DNA from: Myxococcus hansupus
GTDB taxonomy: Bacteria > Myxococcota > Myxococcia > Myxococcales > Myxococcaceae
NCBI RefSeq assembly: GCF_000280925.3
Contig: NZ_CP012109.1
Span: forward strand, 2,624,501 to 2,688,500
DNA length: 64,000 bases
Direction of reading: 5' to 3'
The notes beneath the pieces were generated by a model. The model saw only the letters and a list, made by a program, of their open reading frames with translations. It was not told the origin of the DNA and did no database searches. This document shows, in pieces, positions 1-10,658 of this stretch (position 1 is its first letter; each line of letters opens with the position of its first letter). Position numbers and translations under genes: made by a program.

Positions 1-179
1 AGCTCGATGCCGTTGAGGTACGGCATCATGAAGTCCGTCAGGACGACCTGGAAGCCCACCTCGCGCGCGGCCACCGCCGGGTCACTGTGCGTGACGACGT
101 CGTAACCCTCGGTCTGGAGGATGCGGGACAGAGCGGCCAGGATGAGGACGTCGTCGTCCACGACGAGGATGCGATCCAT
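1..179 (-). CDS. Response regulator receiver domain protein (partial, runs off left edge)
   Basis: The first 59 codons of a minus-strand gene are visible; the rest lies outside the window. The protein opens with MDRILVVDDD, which gives the acidic pocket of a CheY-like receiver at residues 8-10. The phospho-acceptor region reads VVLTDFMMP, with the aspartate near residue 49, and is followed by the usual LNGIE. The start is an ATG with a GGAGG ribosome site about ten bases upstream (positions 190-194). The output domain is not visible, so it could be a single-domain regulator, a DNA-binding regulator or a hybrid-kinase part. It is divergent from the dapB-like gene. Confidence 0.85.
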   Translation of the reverse strand, partial: MDRILVVDDDVLILAALSRILQTEGYDVVTHSDPAVAAREVGFQVVLTDFMMPYLNGIE

Positions 180-215
180 GCCGAAGGTGCCTCCAGGACA
201 GCGTGCCTGTACAGC

Positions 216-244
216 TTTATACACGCTGGTAGCAGGCCCCAAAA
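216..244 (-). promoter_or_regulatory. Candidate sigma-70 type promoter for the response regulator
   Basis: On the minus strand a TATAAA -10 element (positions 221-216) sits 17 bases downstream of TTTTGG (244-239). It would start transcription about 30 bases before the response-regulator ATG. The -10 is good and the -35 is poor. The 237-base gap between this gene and the divergent reductase gene otherwise shows only a weak plus-strand candidate (TTGCCT at 332, TTATGG at 355, spacer 17). Confidence 0.3.
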
Positions 245-416
245 GACCCCCAGGGCCTCCAGTGGGCTTCTAAGTCTTGGAAATCCTTGGAGGTTCTCCC
301 ATTCGGGAAGAGTGGTAGAACCACGTCACGCTTGCCTGCCCGCCAAGGTGTGATTTATGGTGCGCGGCAACGCTGAACTGTAGCGCTAACCCCTTGGAAT
401 CGTGGAGCAATCTCCG

Positions 417-1418
417 ATGGCAAAAGCCCCGGAAGGGCCCGTGCCGGTGGTGGTGATGGGGCTGGGGTTCATCGGTCAGGAAATCGCCCGGGCCGCCATG
501 TCCTCGCCGGAGGTGGAACTCGTCGGCGCGGTGGACGTGCAATCCAGCCTGGTGGGTCGTCCCCTGAGTGACGTCCTGGGCGGTCCTGCCCCCCGCATCA
601 CGGTGGTGGACTCGTTGGAGCAGGCGGTGGGCAAGCGCAAGGGCGTGGTCGTCCTGCATGCCACCACCTCACGGCTGCCGAAGGTCATCGACCAGATTCT
701 GGACGCGGTGAAGCGCGGCCTGCCGGTGGCCAGCACGTGTGAGGAACTGGCCTTTCCGCACCTGAAGTACCCGGAGCTGGCGGACCAGCTCGACGCCGCC
801 GCGCAGAAGGCGGGCGTGGCGGTGGTGGGCACGGGCGTCAATCCGGGCTTCGTGATGGACCGGCTGGTGGCGGCCGCGGGTCAGGTGTGCGGTCCTGTCC
901 GGCGCGCGACGGTGACGCGCGTGGTGGACGCCCGGACCCGCCGTGAAGCGCTCCAGCGCAAGGTGGGCGCGGGGCTGACCGAGGACGAGTTCTTCGAGCT
1001 GGTGGACAGTGAGCAACTGGGCCATGTCGGCCTTGTAGAGTCGGCGGCGCTCGCGGCCCTCGGCCTGGGGCTGGATTGCGACGACTTCGAAGAAGAAGTA
1101 GCCCCCGTGTTCGCCGAGGAGGACATCTCCGGCGGCGCGTTCCCGGTCCGGAAGGGGCGGGTGGCTGGCATGTTCCAGTCCGTGGTGGGGTTGGAGGACG
1201 GACAGGAACGGGTGCGGCTGGAGTTGACCATCGCGGTGGGGGCGGACGAGCCCAAGGACCGTATCGAAATCGACGCTGACCCGAAGCTGGTGTTGGAAAT
1301 CCCGGGGGGAGTGGCGGGCGACCGGGCCACCGCGAATGCGCTGGTGAATGCCGCGCCACGCTTGACGGCCGCTGAAGCTGGGCTCCTCACGGTGCTCGAG
1401 CTTCCGGCCGGACGCTAG
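417..1418 (+). CDS. DapB-like NAD(P)-dependent dehydrogenase (dihydrodipicolinate reductase / diaminopentanoate dehydrogenase superfamily)
   Basis: The 333-residue protein begins with a Rossmann dinucleotide fold: the GxGxxG motif is GLGFIG at residues 15-20. The overall pattern (ELVGAVDV, then a VVLHATTS segment, then VVGTGVNPGFVMD) is that of the DapB N-terminal superfamily found in 2,4-diaminopentanoate dehydrogenase-like enzymes. True DapB enzymes are shorter, about 270 residues, so lysine biosynthesis is not implied and the substrate is unknown. The ATG at 417 was chosen over a GTG at 402 because GTGGAG then sits as a ribosome site nine bases upstream. The gene is 14 bases from the next one and likely co-transcribed with the acyl dehydratase genes, which hints at a role in amino-acid or acyl-chain catabolism. 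Confidence 0.75.
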   Translation: MAKAPEGPVPVVVMGLGFIGQEIARAAMSSPEVELVGAVDVQSSLVGRPLSDVLGGPAPRITVVDSLEQAVGKRKGVVVLHATTSRLPKVIDQILDAVKRGLPVASTCEELAFPHLKYPELADQLDAAAQKAGVAVVGTGVNPGFVMDRLVAAAGQVCGPVRRATVTRVVDARTRREALQRKVGAGLTEDEFFELVDSEQLGHVGLVESAALAALGLGLDCDDFEEEVAPVFAEEDISGGAFPVRKGRVAGMFQSVVGLEDGQERVRLELTIAVGADEPKDRIEIDADPKLVLEIPGGVAGDRATANALVNAAPRLTAAEAGLLTVLELPAGR

Positions 1419-1432
1419 AGTCAGGAGAGGAA

Positions 1433-1882
1433 ATGCTGGACAAGAACGCGATCGGCCGCGCCTCGCCGCCGACGCTGAACGAGGTCGAAAAGGGCGCCAT
1501 CCGTCGGTTCGCGGAGGCCATCGGGGACTACAATCCCATCTACTACGATGAGGAGTATGCCCGGGCGTCGGGGTACCCCACCATCATCGCGCCCCCCACG
1601 TTCCCCGCGTCCTTCCACTCGGCGGCGGACCTGCGGGAGCTGCTGGGCGTGGGCATCAAGAGCCTGCTCCACGCGGAGCAGGGCTTCGACTACGAGCGGC
1701 CCATCTTCGCGGGAGACCGCATCTACGTTTCCACACGCGTGTCGGACGTCTTCGAGCGCCCGGGCATGTCCGGGAAGATGGACATCGCGGTCATCGAGGA
1801 CGAAGGCCGTGACGAGGAAGGCAACCTCGTGTTTCGCGCCCGCCGGACGCTGGTGGTCCGCGCCGCCAAGGAGACCCCGTGA
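1433..1882 (+). CDS. MaoC N-terminal-type (FAS1-like) dehydratase subunit
   Basis: This 149-residue protein has the HotDog fold signature of the FAS1-like / MaoC_dehydrat_N family. It contains a GDYNPIYYDEEYAR segment near residues 32-45 and an APPTFPASF segment typical of the HadA/HadC subunits of mycobacterial hydroxyacyl dehydratases. Those enzymes act as heterodimers with a MaoC subunit, and the next gene encodes exactly such a partner, overlapping by one base (TGATG). The pair therefore probably dehydrates or hydrates a 3-hydroxyacyl/enoyl-CoA or -ACP substrate in the cytoplasm. A strong ribosome site (AGGAGAGGAA) precedes the ATG. Confidence 0.85.
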   Translation: MLDKNAIGRASPPTLNEVEKGAIRRFAEAIGDYNPIYYDEEYARASGYPTIIAPPTFPASFHSAADLRELLGVGIKSLLHAEQGFDYERPIFAGDRIYVSTRVSDVFERPGMSGKMDIAVIEDEGRDEEGNLVFRARRTLVVRAAKETP

Positions 1883-2559
1883 TGCCCGCGCGCAAGCTGT
1901 ACTTCGAAGCCATCCGCGTCGGGGACGAGCTTCCCGCGCTGGCCAAGGCGCCCGTCGACCGCGTCCAGTTGTCGCGCTACGCGGGCGCCTCGGGTGACTT
2001 CAACCCCGTCCACGTCGACGAGCTCTACGCCAAGAGCGTGGGCATGCCGAGCGTGTACGCCCCGGGCATGCTCGTCATGGGCATGCTCGGCCAGCTCATC
2101 AGCGACTGGGCGCGCGGCGGGCAGATGCGCCGCTACAACGTGCGCTTCATCAAGATGGTGTGGCCGGGTGACACCGTCGTCTGCAAGGGCCGCGTGAGCG
2201 ACCGGCACGGCTCGGGTGGCCGCTACTTCGTCGAAATCGACCTCTGGGCGGAGAACCAGAAGGGCGAACTGGTGATGAAGGGCTCCTCGCAGATCCAGCT
2301 CTTCTACTCGCTGGAGGACGAGAACCGGCAGCGCTCCGGCCAGTCCCCCATCATGGTGGAAGTGCCGCGCGAGAGCCTGAGCAACGCCAGCGCCAATGCC
2401 GCGGCGCCCGCGGGGACGTCCGGCGTCGCCGCCCCCGGCGCGGAGGACGAGGACTCGGATGAGCGCCTCCCTGGCGTCTCGTCCAAGAAGACGGTTCCCC
2501 GGGAAAAGCCGGCGGCCAAGACAGCCTCGCTTCCCACTGCGAAGAAGGCGAAGAAGTAG
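1882..2559 (+). CDS. MaoC-like (R)-specific enoyl hydratase/dehydratase subunit with Ala/Lys-rich tail
   Basis: The first 140 or so residues form a MaoC HotDog domain. The catalytic hydratase motif appears as SGDFNPVHVDELYA, in which the Asp and His are the expected active-site residues, followed by YAPGMLVMGMLGQL. The remaining roughly 70 residues are a low-complexity tail rich in Ala, Pro and Glu ending in a lysine-rich segment (KTASLPTAKKAKK), which is not part of the enzyme family and resembles a disordered or histone-like tail. It starts at an ATG overlapping the previous stop, and with that product likely forms a HadAB/HadBC-type heterodimer. Confidence 0.85.
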   Translation: MPARKLYFEAIRVGDELPALAKAPVDRVQLSRYAGASGDFNPVHVDELYAKSVGMPSVYAPGMLVMGMLGQLISDWARGGQMRRYNVRFIKMVWPGDTVVCKGRVSDRHGSGGRYFVEIDLWAENQKGELVMKGSSQIQLFYSLEDENRQRSGQSPIMVEVPRESLSNASANAAAPAGTSGVAAPGAEDEDSDERLPGVSSKKTVPREKPAAKTASLPTAKKAKK

Positions 2560-2727
2560 CCAGACGCACCGCGTCCTGAGTGGCGGTTGTGACCGCCGCT
2601 CAACGCGAGGTGTCATTCGGGGTTGACTCAAAAATCAGTCGCCGCCACACTTCCTGCGTCTCAACGCGCCGCTGACCTCAACCTTTTTCAACCAGGGTGG
2701 GCAGCGAGCCGTCACGCAGGAGTGGCC

Positions 2728-4572
<1,845 letters not shown>

Positions 4573-4617
4573 TTCGAAGTCCGCGCCCCGCTGAAGGGCG
4601 GGGCGCCTGAAGCGCCA

Positions 4618-4651
4618 AAGGCCACCCGGGCTGTCCGCCCTGGGTGGCCTT
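4618..4651. terminator. Bidirectional intrinsic terminator between acyl-CoA dehydrogenase and exbD-like genes
   Basis: The inverted repeat AAGGCCACCCGGG / CCCTGGGTGGCCTT forms a GC-rich stem of about 13 pairs around a short loop. It has T residues following on the plus strand and A residues before it. It lies between two convergent genes, where it can end transcription from both sides. Confidence 0.7.
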
Positions 4652-4673
4652 CGTGTTTCCAGACCGCGAGCGG

Positions 4674-5123
4674 CTATTCGCCTTCGCGCACGCCGATGGC
4701 GAGCTGGGCGAGCCCGGCCTTCTTGGCCAGCTCCATCACCTGCACCACGGTGCCGTGGGGCACGCCTTCGTCCGCCTGGACGATGACCACCGTCTCCTCG
4801 TCCTTCTGCTTGGCCTCGTCGAAGGCCTGCTGCAGCTCCTCCTGCGACACGACGTTGCCGGCGAGCATGAAGCGGCCGTCCGCGAGCACCGCCACGGACA
4901 AATCCGTGGTGCGCGCGGTGACGTCCGCGGCGCCGCCCTTGGGCAGGTTCACCTTGAGGCCCGCCTTGGCGCCGCCGCCCGGTCCCTGCTGGACAATGAC
5001 GGAGCTGGTCACCATGAAGATGATGAGCAGCACCAGGAAGATGTCGGTGAGCGGGGTGATGTTGATTTCAGCGAAGACGCCTTCCTCGCCGTCATCGCCG
5101 CCCGGTGTCTTGCCCATGGCCAT
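4674..5123 (-). CDS. ExbD/TolR family biopolymer transport protein
   Basis: This 149-residue protein has the single N-terminal membrane anchor of ExbD/TolR. The segment INITPLTDIFLVLLIIFMV (about residues 20-38) contains the conserved Asp within the helix that couples to the proton channel, followed by a periplasmic domain ending in VQADEGVPHGTVVQVMELAKKAG. With the ExbB/TolQ-like protein encoded just upstream (18 bases), it would form a proton-driven motor in the inner membrane that energises TonB- or Tol-like partners. No TonB or Pal gene is nearby, so the partner is unknown. A GGAG ribosome site precedes the ATG. Confidence 0.9.
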   Translation of the reverse strand: MAMGKTPGGDDGEEGVFAEINITPLTDIFLVLLIIFMVTSSVIVQQGPGGGAKAGLKVNLPKGGAADVTARTTDLSVAVLADGRFMLAGNVVSQEELQQAFDEAKQKDEETVVIVQADEGVPHGTVVQVMELAKKAGLAQLAIGVREGE

Positions 5124-5141
5124 GGTGTGTTCTCCTGGGGC

Positions 5142-5870
5142 TCAGGCGGGCTGGGCGTCCGCGCGCGTGGCGCTGGCGGCCTGGGGTTCGGGCGGCGTCT
5201 GCGGGGGCTCGACGGGGGGCAGGCCGGCGGCCCGCTCCTTGAGCAGCTCGACGAACTCGTCGCCAAGCAAGCGCAGCTCCACCAGCACGCGCGACAGGCG
5301 GGCCTGGAAGTAGTTGTAGAAGACCATCGCCTGCACGGCGACGAGGATGCCCACGGCGGTGGCCACGAGCGCCTCCGAGATGCCCGTCATCACCGCCGAG
5401 CTGCCGCCCGTGCCGCCCGCTTCCACGTCCAGGCCCAGGTCCTTGAAGGAGCGCATGATGCCGGCGACGGTGCCGAAGAGGCCGACGAAGGGGGTAATCG
5501 AGCCGATGGTGGCGAGGATCCAGAGGTAGCGGCGCAGCTTGAGGGCCACCTGGGCGCGTTCGCGCTCCACGGCGGCCTCGATGCCCGTGCCCCCGGCGAG
5601 GCGGGAGCGCTCCAGCCGGTCGAACCCGGCCAGGAAGATGTCGGCGGCCACCGCGTCAGACCGCTCGGCGGCGGTGCGGGCGGCCGTGACGTCGCCGCGC
5701 AGCAGGTGTTTGTTCACTGTCTCACCCAAGGCGCGCGAGCGCTCGCCCACGCCCCAGAGCGCGATGATGCGCTCGACGGCGACAATCAGCGCCGCGACCG
5801 AGGCGAAGAGCAGCATGGCGAGGGTGACGCCACCGATGCGAAGGTAATGAAGGATGTCGTTCAGGCTCAT
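5142..5870 (-). CDS. ExbB/TolQ/MotA family proton channel protein
   Basis: The 242-residue protein shows the three-helix topology of the ExbB/TolQ family: one helix near residues 12-33, a large cytoplasmic loop, then a helix pair. The second helix reads LATIGSITPFVGLFGTVAGI and the third AVGILVAVQAMVFYNYF. The TPFVGLFGTV signature is diagnostic. The tail is proline-rich. The ATG at 5870 (MSLNDILHYL) begins just before the first helix; a longer reading adds about 100 residues of unsupported sequence. It is transcribed ahead of the exbD-like gene and divergently from the lipoprotein gene 43 bases away. Confidence 0.9.
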   Translation of the reverse strand: MSLNDILHYLRIGGVTLAMLLFASVAALIVAVERIIALWGVGERSRALGETVNKHLLRGDVTAARTAAERSDAVAADIFLAGFDRLERSRLAGGTGIEAAVERERAQVALKLRRYLWILATIGSITPFVGLFGTVAGIMRSFKDLGLDVEAGGTGGSSAVMTGISEALVATAVGILVAVQAMVFYNYFQARLSRVLVELRLLGDEFVELLKERAAGLPPVEPPQTPPEPQAASATRADAQPA

Positions 5871-5913
5871 TGGTGGGTGACCGGGCAGGGCGGCATGGCC
5901 CAGACTAGGAGAT

Positions 5914-6750
5914 ATGAACCGCGCAGCCGCCGCAATCTTCCTGGTAGTGCTCTGTTCGGGTTGCCCCAAGCGAATCGAGTTCGGTCCCGAAGGGGAACTC
6001 ACGGACGCGGACACCGTGTACCAACGCGTCGTGAAGAACCAGGAGAACGTCGTCACGTTGGAGGGTGACGCGAAGCTTCGCGCCGAGCTCCCCGAGCAGA
6101 GTGGCACGTTGAGCATGTTCGTCGCCGTCACCCGGCCGGCCATGCTGCACCTGGAGACGTTCGACTTCTTCAACAGGCCGCTCGCCTCCCTGACGTCCGA
6201 CGGGCAGCGGTTCGGCCTGTATCAAGCGGACACGAACACCTGGTACCAGGGACCCGCGAGCCCGGCGAACGTGTCCCGCTTCCTGCCCGTCATGCTGCCA
6301 GGCGAGGAGCTGGTGCCCATCATGCTCGGGCAGGTGCCGCTCATTCCCCCGGAGCGGATGACGCTGGAGCTGGACCGCAAGAAGGGCGTCTACGTGCTGA
6401 CGCTGTTCCGGGGCAAGGCGACCCAGATTCTGCACGTTCACACCAAGTACCTGCGGGTGATGAAGAGCATGGTGCGGGGCATCCCGGGCTACGACCTGGG
6501 CTTCGATGACTTCCTGAAGCAGGGGGACCTCATCTTCCCGGGCCGGGTGGAGCTGGATGCGAAGCAGGCGAAGACGAAGCTCCAGGTTCGCTACCAGCAG
6601 ATCAAACTCAACGCGCGGCCGGACCTGACCCTCTATGAAATCGCGCCGCCCGAAGGCGCACGGGTAGTGGAGGTGGACGCATCCGGCAGGGAGCAGCCTC
6701 CCGGGGGGGCGGGATCCGGGTCGGCCGCGCCCCTGGCGCCGGGTTCCTGA
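5914..6750 (+). CDS. Outer-membrane-type lipoprotein, DUF4292/LolB-like fold
   Basis: The 278-residue product starts with a lipoprotein signal whose lipobox is LCSGC, placing the acylated cysteine at residue 17. The mature part alternates beta-strand-like segments (VVTLEGDAKLRAEL, GTLSMFVAVTRPAMLHLETFD, LTSDGQRFGLYQADTNTWYQG) that resemble the LolA/LolB-like lipid-carrier fold of DUF4292 proteins. The C-terminus is Gly/Pro/Ser-rich. A role in carrying lipids or lipoproteins in the envelope is inferred from fold resemblance only. A short AGGAGAT ribosome site precedes the ATG. Confidence 0.75.
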   Translation: MNRAAAAIFLVVLCSGCPKRIEFGPEGELTDADTVYQRVVKNQENVVTLEGDAKLRAELPEQSGTLSMFVAVTRPAMLHLETFDFFNRPLASLTSDGQRFGLYQADTNTWYQGPASPANVSRFLPVMLPGEELVPIMLGQVPLIPPERMTLELDRKKGVYVLTLFRGKATQILHVHTKYLRVMKSMVRGIPGYDLGFDDFLKQGDLIFPGRVELDAKQAKTKLQVRYQQIKLNARPDLTLYEIAPPEGARVVEVDASGREQPPGGAGSGSAAPLAPGS

Positions 6751-6811
6751 CCGGCCAGGCGCGGAAGAAGCGGCGCACGCTGCCGAGACAGTCTAGAGTG
6801 CGCGCCACGAC

Positions 6812-7570
6812 ATGGCACAGATCAAGCTTGGAGAATTGCTGATCAAGGCGAACGTGCTTCAGGAGAGCCAGCTCAAGGCCGCGCTCGCCGAACAGGCGAA
6901 GTGGGGCGGCAAGCTCGGCGAAATCCTGGTTCGGATGAGCCTCGTTTCGGAGGACATCCTGGTACGCGCCTTGTCCAAGCAGCTCGGGATGCCGGCGGTG
7001 AACCTGGACGCGGTGCAGATGGTGCAGCCGCACGTGAAGGCGAAGATTCCGGCGCAGACGGCGCGGGATTTCTCCGTGCTGCCGCTCCAACTGCGAGACG
7101 ACGGCAAGTCGCTCGTGGTGGCGATGGCGGATCCGCTCAACGTGCGCATGCTGGACGAGCTGCGCGCCGTCTCCAAGTGCCGGATCATCCCCAACGTCGC
7201 GGGCCGCACCTCGATTGCCCGCGCCTTCGCCCGCATCTACGAGCAGAACCACGAGCTGGAGGACGCCGACACCAACTTCAAGGTGGTGGACGCCCAGGGC
7301 CGCACGGTGGTGAAGAACCTCAAGGACCTGGATCCGGCCGCCGCCGCGGCGACCGCGCCCCGGCCCCCGCCTGCTCCCGCCCGGCCCCCGCCCCCTCCGG
7401 AGGCCCCGGCGGCCCGTGCTCCGGCGCCGTCCGGCACGCCCGCGGAGCTGCTTCGCAGCGTGGAAGAGGTGCAGCGCAAGGAAGTCGCCGCCCTCAAGGC
7501 GATGGTGGAGCTGCTCATCGAGAAGGGCGTGTTCAGCCGCGAGGAGTACCTCGCGAAGGTCAAGCGGTAG
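6812..7570 (+). CDS. Stand-alone MshEN (GspE/PilB N-terminal) domain protein, candidate c-di-GMP receptor
   Basis: The N-terminal part of this 252-residue protein is an MshEN domain with no ATPase attached. The two 24-residue motifs are visible back to back: KLGELLIKANVLQESQLK... and KLGEILVRMSLVSEDILV..., separated by the five-residue spacer AKWGG exactly as in c-di-GMP-binding MshE. In both, the first Arg is replaced by Lys and the tenth-position Gly by Asn or Ser, so binding may be weakened. Then come the second alpha/beta subdomain (to about residue 140), a Pro/Ala-rich linker (about 175-205) and a helical C-terminal tail ELLIEKGVFSREEYLAKVKR. The next gene is a paralogue. Confidence 0.8.
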   Translation: MAQIKLGELLIKANVLQESQLKAALAEQAKWGGKLGEILVRMSLVSEDILVRALSKQLGMPAVNLDAVQMVQPHVKAKIPAQTARDFSVLPLQLRDDGKSLVVAMADPLNVRMLDELRAVSKCRIIPNVAGRTSIARAFARIYEQNHELEDADTNFKVVDAQGRTVVKNLKDLDPAAAAATAPRPPPAPARPPPPPEAPAARAPAPSGTPAELLRSVEEVQRKEVAALKAMVELLIEKGVFSREEYLAKVKR

Positions 7571-7576
7571 CCCTCC

Positions 7577-8596
7577 ATGCGCAAGAAGATTGGTGAACTG
7601 CTCGTCGAGGCTGGCGTCGTGACGGAGGAGCAGGTCCGCGTCGCGCTGGGGCGCAAGAGCGTCTACGGGAGCCAGCGACTGGGTGAGGTGCTGGTGGAGC
7701 AGGGGTTGTGTACGCCCACGCACATTGCCCGGGCGTTGTCCGCCCAGCACGCGCTGCCTTTCGTCGAACTGCCCGAGGAGTTTCCGTCCTCCGTCGTGGG
7801 GCTGGTGTCCGCGGACTTCCAGTCCGAGCACCGCATCGTGCCCTTCCGAGTGGAGATGGAAGGCCGCAGCGAGCGCATCCACGTCGCGGTGGATGACCCG
7901 GGCGACGTGACGCTCGTGGACGAGCTGCGCTTCCAGCTCCAGAAGCAGATGCGTGTCTTCGTCGCGGCCTCGGATGACCTGGATGCCGCGCTCGCGCGCG
8001 TCCGGGGCGAGCCGCTGGACATCGTGGAAGCCGTGGCCCTGGACGAGGACGAGGGTGTCCCGCCTCCTCCCGTGGCCGCTGACGCCGCTCCGCTCGAATG
8101 GGATTTTCCGGAGGCTCCGAAGCCCGTGCCCAAGTCCGTCCCGCCTGCTCCGCCGCCCGCCGCCCGTCCCCCCGCGTTTCGAGGCTCGGCTTCGCCGCCG
8201 CCACCGCCACCGGAGGCCACGGATGGGGAGCCCGGCGCGGACGCGCTGGATGATTTGCTCGGCCGAAAGGGCGCCGCCCCCGTGCGTCCGCCTCCGCCGC
8301 CCCCTCCCGACGCGGACGGTGACGCGGGCGAGGGCAAGCCGCGGGTGCCGGTGGTGGTGTTCGGCGGCGCCGCGCAGGGCTCGAGGCCTTCGGTGCCACT
8401 CACGCCGACGCCGCAGTTCTCCGACGAGGACCTGGCCGTCCTCGACGACATCGAGCGCATCTCGCGCGGCGAGGACGCCGAGCTCGACACGGAGAAGGTG
8501 AAGCCGGCCCGCATGGTCGCCAGCCTCATCCGCCTGCTCATCCGCAAGGGCGTCATCCAGGAGTCCGAATTCCTGGAGGAGCTGGCCCAGAAGTGA
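7577..8596 (+). CDS. Second MshEN-domain protein with long proline-rich linker
   Basis: This 339-residue paralogue of the upstream protein has the same build. An MshEN domain ([16 protein letters not shown]..., then [18 protein letters not shown]...) is followed by a globular half (to about residue 150), a linker of some 120 residues packed with prolines, and a helical tail ending [19 protein letters not shown] that matches the tail of the neighbour. Here the second motif keeps the canonical Arg and Gly, and the spacer is six rather than five residues. There are no Walker motifs, so it cannot be a secretion ATPase itself. It lies six bases after its paralogue and overlaps the OppD start. Confidence 0.8.
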   Translation: MRKKIGELLVEAGVVTEEQVRVALGRKSVYGSQRLGEVLVEQGLCTPTHIARALSAQHALPFVELPEEFPSSVVGLVSADFQSEHRIVPFRVEMEGRSERIHVAVDDPGDVTLVDELRFQLQKQMRVFVAASDDLDAALARVRGEPLDIVEAVALDEDEGVPPPPVAADAAPLEWDFPEAPKPVPKSVPPAPPPAARPPAFRGSASPPPPPPEATDGEPGADALDDLLGRKGAAPVRPPPPPPPDADGDAGEGKPRVPVVVFGGAAQGSRPSVPLTPTPQFSDEDLAVLDDIERISRGEDAELDTEKVKPARMVASLIRLLIRKGVIQESEFLEELAQK

Positions 8597-9609
8597 TGGC
8601 CGCCGGGCCACCCGCGGGCGAGGAGCTGTTGCTCGACGTCCGCGGGCTCACCACGGAGCTCGCGTTGGAGACGGGCCCCGTGAGGGCCGTGGACGACGTG
8701 TCCTTCGCGTTGCCTCCCGGAGGAACGCTGGGGGTGGTGGGGGAGAGTGGTTGCGGCAAGAGCCTCACGGCGTTGTCGCTGCTGCGCCTGGCGCCCGAGC
8801 CTCCGGTGCGTGTCGTGGGCGGCGAGGTGCGCTTCCAGGGACGGGACTTGCTGAAGCTGTCCGAGCCAGAGCTGCGCCAGGTGCGCGGCCGGCGGGCGGC
8901 GATGATCTTCCAGGAGCCGATGACGTCGCTCAACCCGGTCTTCACCGTGGGCGAGCAGATCGCCGAGGGCGTGCGCTTGCACCTGGGCGCCTCGCGCGCC
9001 CAGGCCCGGGAGCGCGCGGTGGAGATGCTGCGGCAGGTGGGCATTCCCGCCCCGGGCGAGCGCGTGGATGCCTATCCCCACCAGCTTTCGGGCGGCATGC
9101 GGCAGCGGGTGATGATCGCCATGGCGCTGGCGTGTGATCCGGCGCTGCTCATCGCGGACGAGCCCACCACCGCGCTGGACGTCACCATCCAGGCGCAGAT
9201 TCTGGATCTGCTCGCCAGACTCCAGGCGGAGCGCGGCATGGCGGTGCTGCTCATCACCCACGACCTGGGCGTGGTGGCGGAGAGCTGCGACGCGGTGGTG
9301 GTGATGTACGCGGGCCGCGTGGTGGAGCGCGCGCCGGTGCAGGCCCTGTTCTCCCGGCCCGCGCATCCGTACACGGCCGGGCTCCTCCGCTCGATTCCGT
9401 CGAGGCGCGGCGCTTCGGGGGCGGGCGCCCGGGAGCGGCTGCGCACCATTCCGGGCATGGTGCCGTCATTGCGGAAGCTGCCGGTGGGCTGTGCGTTCCG
9501 GGAGCGCTGCGACCGTGCGCAGGACATCTGCGCGCGGGTGACGCCGGCGCTGACGGCCCCTCGAGAAGGACAGTGGGCGGCCTGTCACAACCCGGTGCCC
9601 GTGCCATGA
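8596..9609 (+). CDS. Oligopeptide/dipeptide ABC transporter ATP-binding protein (OppD/DppD type)
   Basis: The 337-residue ATPase has Walker A GESGCGKS near residue 50, the ABC signature LSGGMRQRV, Walker [13 protein letters not shown] and the C-terminal oligopeptide-transporter domain containing [11 protein letters not shown] and a cysteine-bearing segment ([14 protein letters not shown]). That C-terminal domain with clustered cysteines is typical of OppD/DppD and often binds an Fe-S cluster. It should power peptide or nickel-type import with the OppF protein encoded next. No permease or binding protein lies in the window, so the pair must use partners encoded elsewhere. Its ATG overlaps the upstream stop codon. 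Confidence 0.92.
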   Translation: MAAGPPAGEELLLDVRGLTTELALETGPVRAVDDVSFALPPGGTLGVVGESGCGKSLTALSLLRLAPEPPVRVVGGEVRFQGRDLLKLSEPELRQVRGRRAAMIFQEPMTSLNPVFTVGEQIAEGVRLHLGASRAQARERAVEMLRQVGIPAPGERVDAYPHQLSGGMRQRVMIAMALACDPALLIADEPTTALDVTIQAQILDLLARLQAERGMAVLLITHDLGVVAESCDAVVVMYAGRVVERAPVQALFSRPAHPYTAGLLRSIPSRRGASGAGARERLRTIPGMVPSLRKLPVGCAFRERCDRAQDICARVTPALTAPREGQWAACHNPVPVP

Positions 9610-10658
9610 GCACGACCCCGTTGCTCCAGGTGGACGGCGTGAAGGTTCACTTCCCCGTGCGCGGTGGCGTGCTGGGCCGGGTTCGCGGCGCGGTGAAGGC
9701 CGTGGACGGCGTGAGCTTCGACGTGTCTCGTGGGGAGACGCTGGGGCTGGTGGGGGAGAGTGGCTGCGGCAAGAGCACCCTGGGCCGAGCGGTGTTGCGC
9801 CTGGTGGAGCCCACGGCGGGCTCGGTCCGCTTCGACGGCCGCGAGCTCACCGGGCTGTCGCAGCGTGAGCTCCAGCCGCTGCGTCAGCGGATGCAGTTCG
9901 TCTTCCAGGACCCCTACGCTTCGCTCAATCCCCGGTTGACGGTGCGGGAGATTCTGGAGGAGCCCTTCGCCATCCACGGACTGGCGCGAGGGCCAGGGGA
10001 GCGGGCGCGCGAGGTGGCGGCGCTGATGGACGCCATGGGGCTGCCGCGCGAGGCGTTGGAGCGGCTCCCCCACGAGTTCTCGGGAGGGCAGCGGCAGCGC
10101 ATCGGCATCGCGCGGGCGCTGGCCCTGCGGCCCGACCTGGTGGTGGCGGACGAGCCCATCAGCGCGCTGGACGTGTCCGTGCAGGCGCAAATCGTCAACC
10201 TGCTGGTGGACCTGCAACGCGAGCGCGGCCTCACGTACGTCTTCATCGCCCACGACCTGAACATCGTCGAGTACGTCTCCACGCGCGTGGCAGTGATGTA
10301 CCTGGGGCGCATCGTCGAATTGGCGCCCTCGGCCGCGCTCTACCGTCAGCCGCGCCATCCCTACACCCAGGCGTTGCTGTCCGCGGTTCCCGTGGCGGAG
10401 CCCGGGCACCAGCGCACGCGGCTGCTGGTGCCGGGCGAGCCGCCGTCCCCGCTGGCCCCGCCGCCGGGATGCACCTTCCATCCACGCTGTCCTCATGCGA
10501 TGGAGCGTTGTCGGCGAGAAGTCCCTCCGTCCTATCCTCTGGGCGGTGGGCACTTCGCGGCCTGTTTCCTGGCGGAGCCCGATGCACGTGAGGCCCCGTC
10601 CGACGCAGCCCCAGGAGGAAGCACCGGTGTTCTGGCTCAGCCATCATCACCCGGATGA
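9606..10658 (+). CDS. Oligopeptide/dipeptide ABC transporter ATP-binding protein (OppF/DppF type)
   Basis: The 350-residue partner ATPase shows Walker [11 protein letters not shown], a [11 protein letters not shown]-loop region, the signature [15 protein letters not shown], Walker [13 protein letters not shown] and the C-terminal [15 protein letters not shown] plus [14 protein letters not shown] segment. These are the hallmarks of OppF. The ATG overlaps the OppD stop by four bases, so the two are translationally coupled and should form a heterodimeric nucleotide-binding unit at the inner membrane. Confidence 0.92.
   Translation: MSTTPLLQVDGVKVHFPVRGGVLGRVRGAVKAVDGVSFDVSRGETLGLVGESGCGKSTLGRAVLRLVEPTAGSVRFDGRELTGLSQRELQPLRQRMQFVFQDPYASLNPRLTVREILEEPFAIHGLARGPGERAREVAALMDAMGLPREALERLPHEFSGGQRQRIGIARALALRPDLVVADEPISALDVSVQAQIVNLLVDLQRERGLTYVFIAHDLNIVEYVSTRVAVMYLGRIVELAPSAALYRQPRHPYTQALLSAVPVAEPGHQRTRLLVPGEPPSPLAPPPGCTFHPRCPHAMERCRREVPPSYPLGGGHFAACFLAEPDAREAPSDAAPGGSTGVLAQPSSPG

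Noticed and set aside
2582-2597. GGCGGT-TGTG-ACCGCC hairpin after the MaoC gene as a terminator
   Set aside because: The stem is only six pairs and is followed by mixed sequence rather than a T-run; a weak role cannot be excluded.
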